A stretch of 64,000 bases of DNA from Plasmodium relictum. Lineage: Eukaryota; Apicomplexa; Aconoidasida; Haemosporida; Plasmodiidae. Location of the stretch: assembly GCF_900005765.1 (NCBI RefSeq), contig NC_041687.1, positions 1,054,001 through 1,118,000 on the forward strand, in the 5' to 3' direction. Numbering within the stretch: the first letter of the stretch is position 1; each line of letters starts with the position of its first letter. The translations under genes and the position numbers were made by a program. Below, piece after piece: positions 44,216 to 56,500 of the stretch. A model generated the notes under the pieces. That model searched no databases. It was given only the letters and a program-made list of their open reading frames with translations, and was not told the origin of the DNA.

Positions 44216-46623
44216 GGAAAACATATCATAAACAATTTTATTTTTTTATTTTTGTTTGTGTTTAAAAAAAAAAAAAATTTTTTTTGTTAATGATTTTTAT
44301 TAAGCTAATTCATTATATTATTTGCTATTTGAATTTATTATATTATTGGCTATTTGATAAGTGCAATATCAAATTTTTATGTTGCATTTCCCCCTTTTTT
44401 TACATTTGCTAATTTTTTTTAATAAAAATATTTCTTTTTAATTAAATTAAAGAAATATCATTTAAAATTTTACTTTTTTTTTTTTTTTTTTTTAAATACC
44501 TATATATATAATAATTATTTTGGTGTTTCACTTTTTTATTTTTTTCATATTATTTAAATATGATTATATAAAGAAATAAAAAATATATATAATGTTCTCA
44601 TTAATTTAAAAACATTTAATTTGTAGACAATTCTTTTATAAAACATTTTTATCTTACAATTTAAAAAAAACAAAATTAAATAAATATATTTATTAAAATA
44701 TCTTAAAAATCAATTTATTTTTATAAGAAACTTTTGCTACTTGTATGCTAATTATTCTTTTTTTATAAAGTTTATTAATCTTATGAAAATAAAAGGAATA
44801 GAAAAAAAATATATCAAAAATTATACTACTTCTAAATTAAATTAAACATAATATTAAAAATACTATTCAACGCGTTATTTACATATACATAGAAAAGAAA
44901 AATTAGAAAAAGGGTTTCCTATTACTTTATGAAATTTAGTCAATACTACATTATTTTATATACCTATTTAATTTGGAAAAATAAAATAAAATATTATGTA
45001 TCTTTAAGTGATAATTATTTTATATATGCATATGTTTTTTATTATTAAAATTTACATAAGTATATCTCTTGTAAAAGAAATTATGGAAATATAGAAGAGG
45101 GTGAGAATATTTAGAATTTAAACATTTTTATTTTCATTGTTTTATGTATAAAAAATTTCAATTTATGAATTTATTTAGACTTTTTTATTTTTATTATTTT
45201 ATTTTATTTATTTTTTTTTTTCTTTAAAATATATGATGCTCAGTTCATCTTTATCTTTTTTTATGATACATTTTTTTTTATTTTTTTTTGTACATATATA
45301 TGGTGCTATAAATAATTGCATGCTGCAATTTTTTTGCTTTTCATAATGGATATTCTGATTTTTTTTTTTTTATTTAGAAAAAAATGTAAAATACAAAAAA
45401 AATTGATTAAAAAAAAAAAATATAATTTTTTATGATGTTGTATTAATCAAAAATTTATCATTTTTTCAAAAATTATCAAATATATGTTAAATAATTTAAA
45501 TAATAATAGCGATTAAATTAAGGTAAATTGTATACACCCAATTTATTTTTTTTTTTTTTTTTAATGTAAAAAAAAAAAAAAATATATATTTTTAATATAG
45601 ATAAAAATTTTGAATCTGTATAATTTATTTGTTTTTATTTATTTTTAATTTAATTTTTTCTTATTTTATCTTTTTATAATCAGTTATTATATTTATTCCA
45701 TATTATTTTTATTTTTACTTTATATAATGTATTACATGAAAAAAAAGTTTTTTCATTTATGTAATTAGATAAAAAAATAATAAAAACCAGTGTCATTTAG
45801 CTTATTTTTTCTTTTCTTTTATTTTTTTTTTAAAAAGTATAAATATTTTTTGAAAACTCAAATTTATCTCACAAAATTTTTTTTTTTACAATAAAAGGTT
45901 TAAGCTTAAATTTACATAATTTATTCAAAAGAGGAATAAAAGAAATATATATATTTTTTTTTAATATAGATGTACATGCAATAAAACCCCCAAAAAAAAA
46001 AAGAGATTAAATATATTTTATATTATGTAAAAATAATAAAGAATTACAATAAAGAAACATTTTTCAAAATAAACTTAATTTCAGTTAATTTTTATACATT
46101 CTTGTTATAAAAGGATTTATATGTAAGTATATTAATAAAATATAATATGAAATAATAAAGTACATATAATAAGATATATATATATATATATATATATTAT
46201 ATAGAAATTTTTTTTTTTAAATTTATAAAAATATATAAATGAAAATACGTATTGAATGCATATAACAAAAAGATTAATATAAAAAAAAAAAAAAATAAAT
46301 AAATAAATAAATAAATTCTTTTTGATACAAAAATATAGATAAGAAATATTATGAAATATTCTTTTTTATTTTAAAAGGTTTCATAATATACATATATATA
46401 TAAATTTATTATAATTATTTAATTTTTTTTTTTATTAGTTAACTACAAATACTCATTTCCTTTTAAAAAGAGAAGATTAATTTTTTCATTTTTGAATATA
46501 TAATGTTTGTAAATTTTGCATATTTAAAGATATTTATAAATATATATTAGTTCTATAATAAATTTAGATTATAAATTGTTTATATATATATGTACATATT
46601 TTCTTTTTTAGAGAATAGCAAAA
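44216..46623. promoter_or_regulatory. Long intergenic region, HSP70 promoter and leader
   Basis: About 2.4 kb of A/T-rich DNA. It contains a TGC-centred inverted repeat at 45314-45330, a short TA tract (46172-46197) and a probable 5'-UTR splice acceptor TTCTTTTTTAG ending at 46611, 12 nt before the HSP70 ATG. A donor such as GTAAAT near 46508 is possible. No coding frame was seen. Confidence 0.5.
45314..45330. repeat. Inverted repeat AATTGCA-TGC-TGCAATT
   Basis: Perfect 7-bp arms are separated by TGC, and the sequence contains GCATGC and two TGCA cores. It is unusually G/C-containing for this intergenic region. Confidence 0.7.
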
Positions 46624-48615
46624 ATGGCGACATTTAATAAAAAAGGTATTGTAAAAATTTTTGAAAAATGTGTAAAGAATAATTTGTTAAAAGATAAAAG
46701 CCGTTATTTAAGTACAAGTAAAATAAATTACAATAGAGCATCAGGAGATATAATAGGTATCGATTTAGGTACAACAAATAGTTGTGTTGCAATAATGGAA
46801 GGAAAACAAGGTAAAGTTATTGAAAATTCAGAAGGTTTTAGAACAACTCCATCTGTCGTTGCTTTTACAAATGACAATCAAAGATTAGTTGGTATAGTCG
46901 CAAAAAGACAAGCAATAACTAATCCAGAAAATACCGTTTATGCAACAAAAAGGTTCATAGGAAGAAAATTTGATGAAGAAGCAACTAAAAAAGAACAAAA
47001 AAATTTACCATACAAAATTGTTAGAGCACCAAATGGAGATGCATGGATAGAAGCACAAGGAAAGAAATACTCACCAAGTCAAATAGGTGCATGTGTTTTA
47101 GAAAAAATGAAAGAAACTGCTGAAAATTACTTAGGAAGAAAAGTACACCAAGCTGTTATTACAGTTCCAGCTTATTTTAATGATTCACAAAGACAAGCAA
47201 CTAAAGATGCAGGAAAAATTGCAGGGTTAGATGTTTTAAGAATTATAAATGAGCCAACAGCAGCTGCATTAGCTTTTGGTTTAGAAAAAAGTGATGGAAA
47301 AGTTATTGCTGTGTATGATTTAGGAGGAGGTACTTTTGATATCTCTATTTTAGAGATTTTAGGTGGTGTTTTTGAAGTAAAAGCTACTAATGGTAATACT
47401 TCATTAGGAGGAGAAGATTTTGACCAAAGAATATTAGAATATTTCATTTCAGAATTCAAAAAAAAAGAAAACATTGATTTAAAAAATGATAAATTAGCTC
47501 TACAAAGATTAAGAGAAGCAGCAGAAACAGCAAAAATAGAATTATCGAGTAAAACACAAACAGAGATTAATTTGCCATTTATAACAGCTAATCAAACAGG
47601 ACCAAAGCATTTGCAAATTAAATTAACACGTGCTAAATTAGAAGAATTATGTCATGATTTATTAAAAGGGACTATAGAACCATGTGAAAAATGTATTAAA
47701 GATGCAAATGTAAAAAAAGATGAAATTAATGAAATAATTTTAGTTGGTGGTATGACAAGAATGCCAAAGGTATCTGAAACAGTAAAACAAATTTTTCAAA
47801 CTAATCCATCAAAAAGTGTCAATCCAGATGAAGCAGTTGCTTTAGGTGCAGCGATACAAGGAGGTGTATTAAAGGGAGAAATAAAAGATTTGTTATTATT
47901 AGACGTTATTCCTTTATCTTTAGGAATAGAAACATTAGGAGGTGTTTTTACTAAATTAATTAACAGAAATACAACAATTCCAACAAAAAAATCACAAATA
48001 TTTTCTACAGCAGCTGATAATCAAACGCAAGTTAGTATTAAAGTATATCAAGGAGAAAGAGAAATGGCTTGTGATAATAAGTTGTTAGGTTCTTTTGATT
48101 TAGTTGGTATTCCACCAGCTCCTAGGGGAGTTCCTCAAATTGAAGTTACATTTGATGTTGATGCTAATGCAATTATTAATATATCAGCTATTGATAAAAT
48201 GACTAATAAAAAACAGCAAATCACTATTCAAAGTAGCGGTGGTTTAAGTAAGGAAGAAATTGAAAGAATGGTTCAAGAAGCTGAATTAAATAGAGAAAAA
48301 GATCAACAAAAGAAAAACTTAACTGATGCAAAAAATGAAGCAGAAACTTTAATATATAGTTCTGAAAAGCAACTAGATGATTTCAAAGATAAAATTTCAG
48401 ATGCCGATAAAGATGACTTGAGACAAAAAATATCTACTTTAAGAGAAAAATTAGCTTCTGAAGATCTAGACGCAATTAAAGAGACAACTAAGCAATTACA
48501 AGAAAAATCATGGGCTATTTCACAAGAAATGTATAAAAATAATGCAAATCAAAATTCACAACAGGAACAACCAAAAAATGAAAATAAGACAGAAGAAAAT
48601 AAAGACAATGCATAA
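46624..48615 (+). CDS. HSP70-3: Mitochondrial HSP70 (HSP70-3)
   Basis: This is the mitochondrial Hsp70 chaperone, the motor of protein import through TIM and a folding factor in the matrix. It has 663 residues, matching the length remembered for P. falciparum HSP70-3. The N-terminal 38 or so residues are basic and Ser-rich ([14 protein letters not shown]), a matrix presequence. The ATPase domain shows [28 protein letters not shown] and [11 protein letters not shown]. The substrate domain includes [19 protein letters not shown], and the lid follows. The C-terminus is Asn/Glu/Lys-rich and lacks the cytosolic EEVD, as expected for a DnaK-type organellar protein. Codon use is the least A/T-biased of the window, as in highly expressed genes. 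The gene is a single coding exon, with a likely 5'-UTR intron. Confidence 0.97.
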   Translation: MATFNKKGIVKIFEKCVKNNLLKDKSRYLSTSKINYNRASGDIIGIDLGTTNSCVAIMEGKQGKVIENSEGFRTTPSVVAFTNDNQRLVGIVAKRQAITNPENTVYATKRFIGRKFDEEATKKEQKNLPYKIVRAPNGDAWIEAQGKKYSPSQIGACVLEKMKETAENYLGRKVHQAVITVPAYFNDSQRQATKDAGKIAGLDVLRIINEPTAAALAFGLEKSDGKVIAVYDLGGGTFDISILEILGGVFEVKATNGNTSLGGEDFDQRILEYFISEFKKKENIDLKNDKLALQRLREAAETAKIELSSKTQTEINLPFITANQTGPKHLQIKLTRAKLEELCHDLLKGTIEPCEKCIKDANVKKDEINEIILVGGMTRMPKVSETVKQIFQTNPSKSVNPDEAVALGAAIQGGVLKGEIKDLLLLDVIPLSLGIETLGGVFTKLINRNTTIPTKKSQIFSTAADNQTQVSIKVYQGEREMACDNKLLGSFDLVGIPPAPRGVPQIEVTFDVDANAIINISAIDKMTNKKQQITIQSSGGLSKEEIERMVQEAELNREKDQQKKNLTDAKNEAETLIYSSEKQLDDFKDKISDADKDDLRQKISTLREKLASEDLDAIKETTKQLQEKSWAISQEMYKNNANQNSQQEQPKNENKTEENKDNA

Positions 48616-48814
48616 TAAAAAAGCGAAAAAAAAAAAAAAAAATAGAAATTTTATAAATATGTTTTTATAAATAAAAAATATAAGGAAATATATATAAAAA
48701 AAAAAAAAACTAATAAAATAGATAGTATGTACAATATAATTGAAAAGATAAATTTTAAAATTTGCACGTTTGTATTTATATTTTTAAGGATAGATATAAC
48801 AATTATGAAAATGT

Positions 48815-48847
<33 letters not shown>

Positions 48848-50018
48848 TATATTTATATTTGCAAATATTGTATATAATATAAATTATATTAAATTAATGA
48901 ATCTACATAAAAATTAGAAGAAATTAATTTATAAAAAGAACTTATAAATTATTTTTTAATTCTGTGAATTAATGATTTAATGCTATAAATTAATGTTTAA
49001 TTAAATTTTAATTAAAATTTATATATATATATAGGAAAAAAAAAAAAAAAGTAAAAAACAATATATTTTTAATTATATATTTTATTTTATTTTTTTAAGG
49101 CATATTGCAAAATAAATTATATGTAAAATTGTATATAATTATTGCTTTCAAAAATATTAAGCATAATGCTTATTGTTAAAAAAAAGAAATGTATATTTTT
49201 TTTTAAATATTTACAACAAACGAAACTTTTTATTTTTTATTTATATATATATGTATATATACATTTTTATATAAAACATTTTATTACTTTACACTTTTTT
49301 TTTATTTTCCCTTTTAATTTATAAAATTCAAGATTCTTGAAATAAACAGAAAAGATGGTACATAAAACTAATGTGTTTTTTAAAAATTATTAAGTTCATT
49401 TTATTAGAAAATAACTGTACTAATTAGCGTTAAACGTTTTTTTTTTTTAAGTATTAATAAAATTTAACTTTTTTTTTAAGAAAAGCTTTTCTATAAAAAA
49501 GTTGCATATTTAAAATTAAAACAAACATTATTAATACATAATATATAACCTTATTGCTTTCCCCAATCTCATTTTTTACCATCTTAATAATTTTAAAATG
49601 TTGAGAAAGAATATGTTTAATTTCACTTTATCAAAATATATATTTTAAGTTGCACTTTTTAAATAAATATTTATTTTCATTTTTTAATAATAATAAAAAA
49701 AAATTCTTTTATTGCATATATTCCTTCATATAATGTATATGTATATGCATTAGATAAACAAGCAAAATAAAATTATATAAAAAAAAAAAAGAGTTAAAAT
49801 TGTGTAAATTGTGTATATCCTATGATAACAATATAAAATTTAATAGAATTATATAAGTGAATTACAAGTATTGTAAGAAGAAACAAATGGAATTAACATA
49901 AGGATATTTTTCTTTTTATCTTATATGAAAAATCTTTTCTAATGTTACATTTCTACTAAACAGCTTTATCAATAAAAAAAAAAAATTTTTTTTTTCTTTT
50001 TTTTTTTATTTGAATATT
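48616..50018. other. Convergent intergenic region, no gene seen
   Basis: About 1.4 kb of 3' flanks between HSP70-3 and the PDI gene. It has poly-A runs and TA tracts near 48833-48851 and 49021-49034. The small Phe/Tyr-rich frame at 49142-49324 does not look coding. Confidence 0.65.
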
Positions 50019-51284
50019 TTATAATTCTGTATTAATTTCATTCATATTATCAAAAATAAATTTAGGAGCATTTTTTACAGTAAAGGCCACTAAATTTTCA
50101 ACTGAAGATTTTCCCATCATCATTTGAGTAATAAAACTTTTTATAGACTGTTCAGAATAATTTCCTTTTAAAACGGAATAAACATTTTTTGAAAAATTTA
50201 AGGCAATAACAGTAGGAAATCCAAACATTAAATTTAATTTCTGAATAATGTCTAATTGATCACCAGCTTGTGTCCATAGTAGTGTTACTGGTAAATTGTT
50301 CATATCTTTAAGAACATTTTTTAAAATATCGATATAAGATTTAAAATATATTGGTTCTGTGTCTTCTTTATTTGGTAAAAATGCTAGAAGACAAACACCT
50401 TTTTCACAATATTCATCAAACACTTGCTGAGAAGTTAATTGAATAACCTCTTTTTTTTCTACATAATATTTTAAAAAAAATTGATAGAAATCTTCTACTG
50501 TTCTTGATTCATTATAATCTATTGCACTAAATGAATTTTTATTTCCAGATGGAAATAATCTAAAAGATGGGTAATGACTTATACGATAAGTTTGAGCTGT
50601 TCTCTGTTCTACTGTTGCATCTATTTTGGCTATTTTTGCATTTTTTAAATGAGATACTTTTTTTGCCAACTCATCAAACATTGGATGTATTGGTTTACTG
50701 TGACCACACCATGGTGCATAAAAAAAAACAAACCAAACATTATCGTCATTTTGTAAAACATTTTTATCAAAGTTGTTATCATTTAATACAATTACTTTTC
50801 CATCACTTTTATGTTTAGACTTTTTCTTATAAGAACTTTTATTTTTACTAGTATCTACATTTAACTCTCTTAAGCGATAATTTTTTATTGAATCATATAT
50901 AAAGGTAACTACATCTTTAATTCTATAAGTTCCATCAAATTTTTCAACTTCTTTCTTATCCCCATTTACAAAAAAAAGTTGTAAACTTGGAAATGATTCA
51001 ATTTTATATTTATTAGCTATATCTTCATCTTTTATAGCTATAAAAGTTACATTATCTTTTAATGTTTTAGCAATACTTATAAAATCGTTTGCGAATCCTC
51101 TTGATACCCTACACCAAGTTGCGTAAAACTGAACAACGCATATTTTTTTTGAAGCTAATAATTCTTCAAATTTTTTAGGGCAATCTACTGTTTTAATTTC
51201 TTCAATATCCTTATATAAACAAAAACTTACTCTCAAAAAAAGAGAAATGAAAAATAAGAAAAAAAATTGATGAGAAATTTTCAT
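50019..51284 (-). CDS. PDI-11: Protein disulfide isomerase-like protein with two CXXS active sites (PDI-11 type)
   Basis: This is an ER thioredoxin-fold protein of 421 residues with a signal peptide (MKISHQFFFLFFISLFLRVS). It has at least two thioredoxin domains. The first active site reads FYATWCRVSRG (Cys58, Ser61) and the second FFYAPWCGHSKP (Cys193, Ser196). Both lack the second cysteine of CXXC. Such sites can form mixed disulfides and isomerise but are poor oxidants, a known property of CXXS thioredoxins. Cis-proline loops are visible as ESFPSLQLF and SHYPSFRLF. A third, redox-inactive thioredoxin-like part occupies about 280-410. The C-terminus is NTEL, at best a weak KDEL-type retrieval signal. 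Position next to HSP70-3 matches P. falciparum PDI-11. The gene is a single exon. Confidence 0.93.
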   Translation of the reverse strand: MKISHQFFFLFFISLFLRVSFCLYKDIEEIKTVDCPKKFEELLASKKICVVQFYATWCRVSRGFANDFISIAKTLKDNVTFIAIKDEDIANKYKIESFPSLQLFFVNGDKKEVEKFDGTYRIKDVVTFIYDSIKNYRLRELNVDTSKNKSSYKKKSKHKSDGKVIVLNDNNFDKNVLQNDDNVWFVFFYAPWCGHSKPIHPMFDELAKKVSHLKNAKIAKIDATVEQRTAQTYRISHYPSFRLFPSGNKNSFSAIDYNESRTVEDFYQFFLKYYVEKKEVIQLTSQQVFDEYCEKGVCLLAFLPNKEDTEPIYFKSYIDILKNVLKDMNNLPVTLLWTQAGDQLDIIQKLNLMFGFPTVIALNFSKNVYSVLKGNYSEQSIKSFITQMMMGKSSVENLVAFTVKNAPKFIFDNMNEINTEL

Positions 51285-53540
51285 TCTTTACAAAAAGGAT
51301 AAAAAAAAATAAAAGGAATGAAAGAAAAAGAAAATTAAACAAATAGAGCCTTTTATATATGAGAATTATTTATTTTTAAAAATAAACAAAAAAAATAAAA
51401 AAAACTAAAAATATACTACAAAAAGTTTTTATTTCGAATTTTTAACATGTATAAAATAATTAAAATGTTCTTTTTATTATAAAAAGAAAAAAATATATAC
51501 AAATTGTTTAAAAAAAAAAAAAAAAAAGATATTTAAATAATATAAAAAAAAAAAATATTCTAATATCTTAAAATAAAATGAATATATATATATATTATTA
51601 TACGCATATAAAACTTATGTGTAATAACTGCTAGAAGAAAAATAATTCTAACACTTAGAATAGTCCATGTTTTATACTACTTATTTTATCAGTTGAGATT
51701 ATGAATTAAAATTAAAAAAAATATACACATTTAAAAAAGTTAAAAATTTACTAGTATATAGAATTATTAGAGAAGAAAAGAGATAAAAATATAAAATATA
51801 AAAGATAAAAAAAAAGGAACTATAAAAGAAACAAAGGAAAAAAAAAAAAAAAAGAAATAAAAAGTAAAATAGAGAAATAATACATAAAAAAAAAGGAGAA
51901 ATAATACAATAAAAAAAAAGAAGAAAAAAGAAATAATTTAAGTTAGAATTAAGTAAAAAATAAAAAAGGACTAAAAGGTGAAAACTAAAGAGATATATAA
52001 AAAAAAAATAAAAGACAAAGATTCATGCAAATTTTTTTTTAAAAATTAGAAAAAGTACATTAATAAAATATTTAAAAAAATAATGAATTAAGCTAATATA
52101 ATAGTATATTTCTAAAAATAAAAATTTTAGGAAAATTTTATTTCCAAAAACATAGTTACAACATACTTATAATTTTTATTGTTCTTCATTTCTAATATAT
52201 ACATATATATGTACATAAAAAGAAAAAAAATTGTTTAAATATTTTTTCAATTTTTAAGTGAATAAACTTATATAAATTTAAATTATTATAAAAAAATTTA
52301 TAGATATTACTAATTTGTCCATATTTAAAAACTTTTATATTTTATTTTTTTATTTTTTTTTTATATTTGGAATATAAATCTTTATTTAAATTCAAAATAC
52401 TCATAAATTTTTTACTATCTTTATTTCAATAGAAGAGAAAATACTATTTAAATATCTTTAACAACCAAAAAATAAATTAAAATAAAAAAGCTAAAAAAAA
52501 TTAATGGATCTCCCAATGAATAAGCAGAAAATTAAAATTTGCTTTTTTAAACTAAAAAAATTTTAAAATTAAACATAAAAAAACAAAATATTACAAAAAT
52601 AGTAGAAAATAAAAAAGTATATTTGGAGTTAGAATCAAATTAACAAGTTTTAGTCATATTTCATTTATTGAAATTTTTTAAAAAATATCTCTTCTATAAA
52701 ACATTTAAAAAAATATTTCTAATTTTAATAAAAATAAAGGGAAAATGAATATATGAAACTAACTAGAATAAAAAAATAAAAATTTCATAACCAATTGTGA
52801 ATGTTTTTACCGAATAAAATATAGAAACAATTTTTATAATAGAATATTATTTTACTTTTTATATATTTTTCCTTTTTTCTGCTAATTTAAAACTTCATTA
52901 TATTATAATATGTAAAATGTTTAATCTCTTTAGGTATATATTTTTTATATTAAATTATTTTAAATATCATTTTTGTTTTTCCACTAAAATATTCTTATAA
53001 ACTACAATTAAATAAAAAGAAATATTATTTTTAAGATAATTATTTGAATTGATATTTAAAAAAATTTAAAAAAAAAAAAAAAACCGAAAATAAAAAAAAT
53101 AATAACTTTGATTTTACAGAATGCCATTTTTTTTTTTTTTTCGAGTAAATTCTTGGTTATGCGTTTTTTATATAATTTCAATCTTTAAATTTTTTTTTAA
53201 TTATCAAATTTTTATCAACATTTTATTTTATAACAAAGTTATCTTTAATTTATCTCATAAAATTTACATAATATATTTTTATGGATTTATTTTGTTTTAA
53301 TACAATACATCATAAACAGCGTTAAATTAATATTTTTTATAAGGTTTTTGTATGAACTATATATTAAAAAAAAAAAAAAAAAAAAAATTATACTATATTT
53401 TTATGATAAATACAATTAGAAACTTTTAAAATATATAAACTGCAGAAGTGTATTTTTAAGCACGTATTTTTATGTAAATATTTCGCATAAAAAAATATCT
53501 TTAAATAGTTTATCATATATTGGCATTTTGCTTGTATTAA
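51285..53540. promoter_or_regulatory. Long divergent intergenic region
   Basis: About 2.3 kb separates the divergent PDI and RRP12-like genes, so both promoters lie here. A purine-rich tract fills 51770-52020. No coding frame or recognisable site was seen elsewhere. Confidence 0.5.
51770..52020. repeat. Purine-rich strand-asymmetric tract
   Basis: The plus strand is almost only A and G with occasional T and very few C. It includes two near-identical copies of gagaaataatac(a)ataaaaaaaaag at 51872-51895 and 51896-51920. Confidence 0.8.
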
Positions 53541-56500
53541 ATGGATAAGTTTAAAAAATGCAGAAAAAGAAACTTTAGAAGTTTGAAAAAAAGTAGATTT
53601 ATTAAGAAAAGAAGTGGCAAATCAAATGAAACAAATAGTAATTCACAGAATGATTTCATTACAAATATTATTATAAAATATTTGAATAATGAGAAAAATG
53701 AAAAAAAAAATAATGTAGATAATGCAAATGAATTTATTACAGAAAATGTAACTGAAAATTTGAAAGAAAAATTATTTATGGGAAAGAAGATTGTAGAAAC
53801 TGATTTGATAAATAACTGTTTAACTTACAATAAAAATGAAACACTGAAAAAAATTAGTTATAAAATTTTGTATCATGTTATGAAGACATGCATTGATCAT
53901 GAGAATGTTTTAATGAAAATAGAAGAATTAGGTTTTACAGCTGAAAATATAAAAGATAAAAATGATGAGAAGATAAATATTTGTTCGAAATATAAAATTG
54001 ATACCTTTTTTAATTATATTTATAAAAATTTACAAGTTATAAAAACCACAAAGAATTTTAACCTTTTATGTAAATTAATTAATCTTATAAAATCAGTTAT
54101 TATTATTATTCCATATATATATAAAATAAAATTTTTGTTTTATTTTTGTTCCATCTTAAATATATATCAAAAACACTGTGAAGATAATGATAGTACAAAA
54201 TCAGAAAATGTAAATACAAAAAGTAGAAATAATTCCATACCTTTTAATATGAATGAAGAGGAATTTTTGAATCTATTTTTTGATATAATTAACGAGTTAG
54301 TTAATTTAAAGGATAATTACAATAATTATGATGATAATTTTAGCATATTTAATTATTTTATTTTACGCTGGATATTAGTTTATTTTAAAAATAAATACCA
54401 TTTTTTTTTAAAAAAAAAAATGAATTCTTTAATTAAATCAAAGTATATCATTTTACTATTTAGCATACTAAAACATTTGCATGAAAGTACCAATTTTAAT
54501 TTAGAACAAGGTGATGAAAAAAGGAAAAATATGTATAATGATGAAAGCAAAATGGAAGAATCAGAACAAGAATTAAGTAAAATAGAAAATTTAAATGATG
54601 AAGTAAGTAATTTTTATAAAAATAAATATTGTGGTGAGAGAAATATTTTAGAAAATTTGTGCATTAATCAAAATCTAAAAAATGAAAAAATAATAAAAAA
54701 TAGAGATTCAATAAAAAATATGATAGAAAATTTTTATAATAAAGTAGATATGAATATAGAAAAAAGTACGAAAGAAGTGAAAGATACTATGAACACTTTA
54801 ACTCAAAATATATTTATAACAGTTTTTAATTTATTTCCGAAATGTCATATTTTACACAAACACATGGTGTTGTTATATTTCTCATTTCATTTTTTAAAAT
54901 TATCAAAATACGATTATTCATATTTTATTATTTTCAATTCATTTCAATTTCTAAATAAATTATTAACAGTTCATAATTTTTTAATTCATTCATTAATATT
55001 TTTGGCTATTCAAGAAGTTCTGACCCTTTATGAAAATGTAATTATACACTTATATAAAGAAAAAAATGATTTAAGTGAAGAATTTTATCAATTTTTTGAT
55101 AAGTTTAATAATAAACATCAAAATTTGTATATGAATATTTTAACAAGAGTTTGGAACTTGTACATGTTATTAATTTCTGATGAATATATGAAAAAAGAAA
55201 CAAGTAAACTTGATGAAAAAAAATATCCGAATATTAACACTATAAAAGAACAAATGAATACAACTAATACTAATAAATTAATATCTGTAATAAAAATTAA
55301 TAATTTAGAATTTTCAAATGAATATAAAGAATTTTTGTTAAATAATATAGATGAGACATATAAAAATAATTTAACAAATTGCTTATCTAAATCTTTTCGT
55401 ATTATAGGTTTAGGCTTTTTCTTGGAAGAATATTATTTTTTTTGTAGTAAAGAATTATTATCAAAAGATATATTTATCTTAAATAGAATCTTTAAGGATT
55501 CTAACAAAACATATTATGGTGGTAATTTTAAATTTTTAATGAACTTTTTTTATCCATTATTAATTTGTTATATTGATTTATATGAAAAAGAAGAGTATGC
55601 TATAAAAAAACAGCAATTTTTAACTTATATTAAAAATTTATTAATTCATTTTTCTTGCTCTTTAAATGATTGTATAAATTTATACTATTTCTTATCCACC
55701 AATATTGAAGATTTTTATGTATTAGCTACAAAGTTCATTAACTGTAATGATTTTAATTTGTTGCCTCTTTTTATTAATTTTTTCGAAAGATTTTATTTAT
55801 CTACTATGAAAATAAAACAGGAACATAGCTTCTTACCAAATTTTTCAGACAATAAAATGAAAGATATAAAATGTAAATATACAAATATAAGTATAAAAAA
55901 AAATTATTTTTTTTTAGAGCAAGTTACGGATAATTTATTGAAAATTTTATTACCAAGATTTATTTCTATTCTATCAGTTAGTTTTGAAAAAAAGTTTTCA
56001 TTTAATAAGGAGAAAGATAACAACACAAATATACACGCGACTATCGAAAATTTTTCAAATCTCATACATTTGTGTTTGCATTTTTCATCAAATACAAATT
56101 TTGATGAAATTTTAACTATAGTAGAGCAACTTATATCAAGAAATGAAATTGAAAAAGAAATATTTTCATTAATTAGCATGTTGACTGTCATGAAAATTTT
56201 TATTCCTTTTTTTTCATTCGATCAAATTAACATGTGCTCATTTTATTTTATAAAATTAATTCAATTAATAAACTTTATTTTGAATAATAAACTCTCTAAT
56301 TTTAGTTTTATAAATACAGAAGAAATTTTCAGTAAAATAAATAACAATCAAAGTAAATGCTGGAATAATACAAACATAGATCAAATGAATACTGTAACAG
56401 ATATAAATTATAATATAAATGATGTGAATCATATAAGTGATAACAATGTAAATAAATTAAATTGTTTGAATGGAAGTATAAATAATATTAATACATTAAA

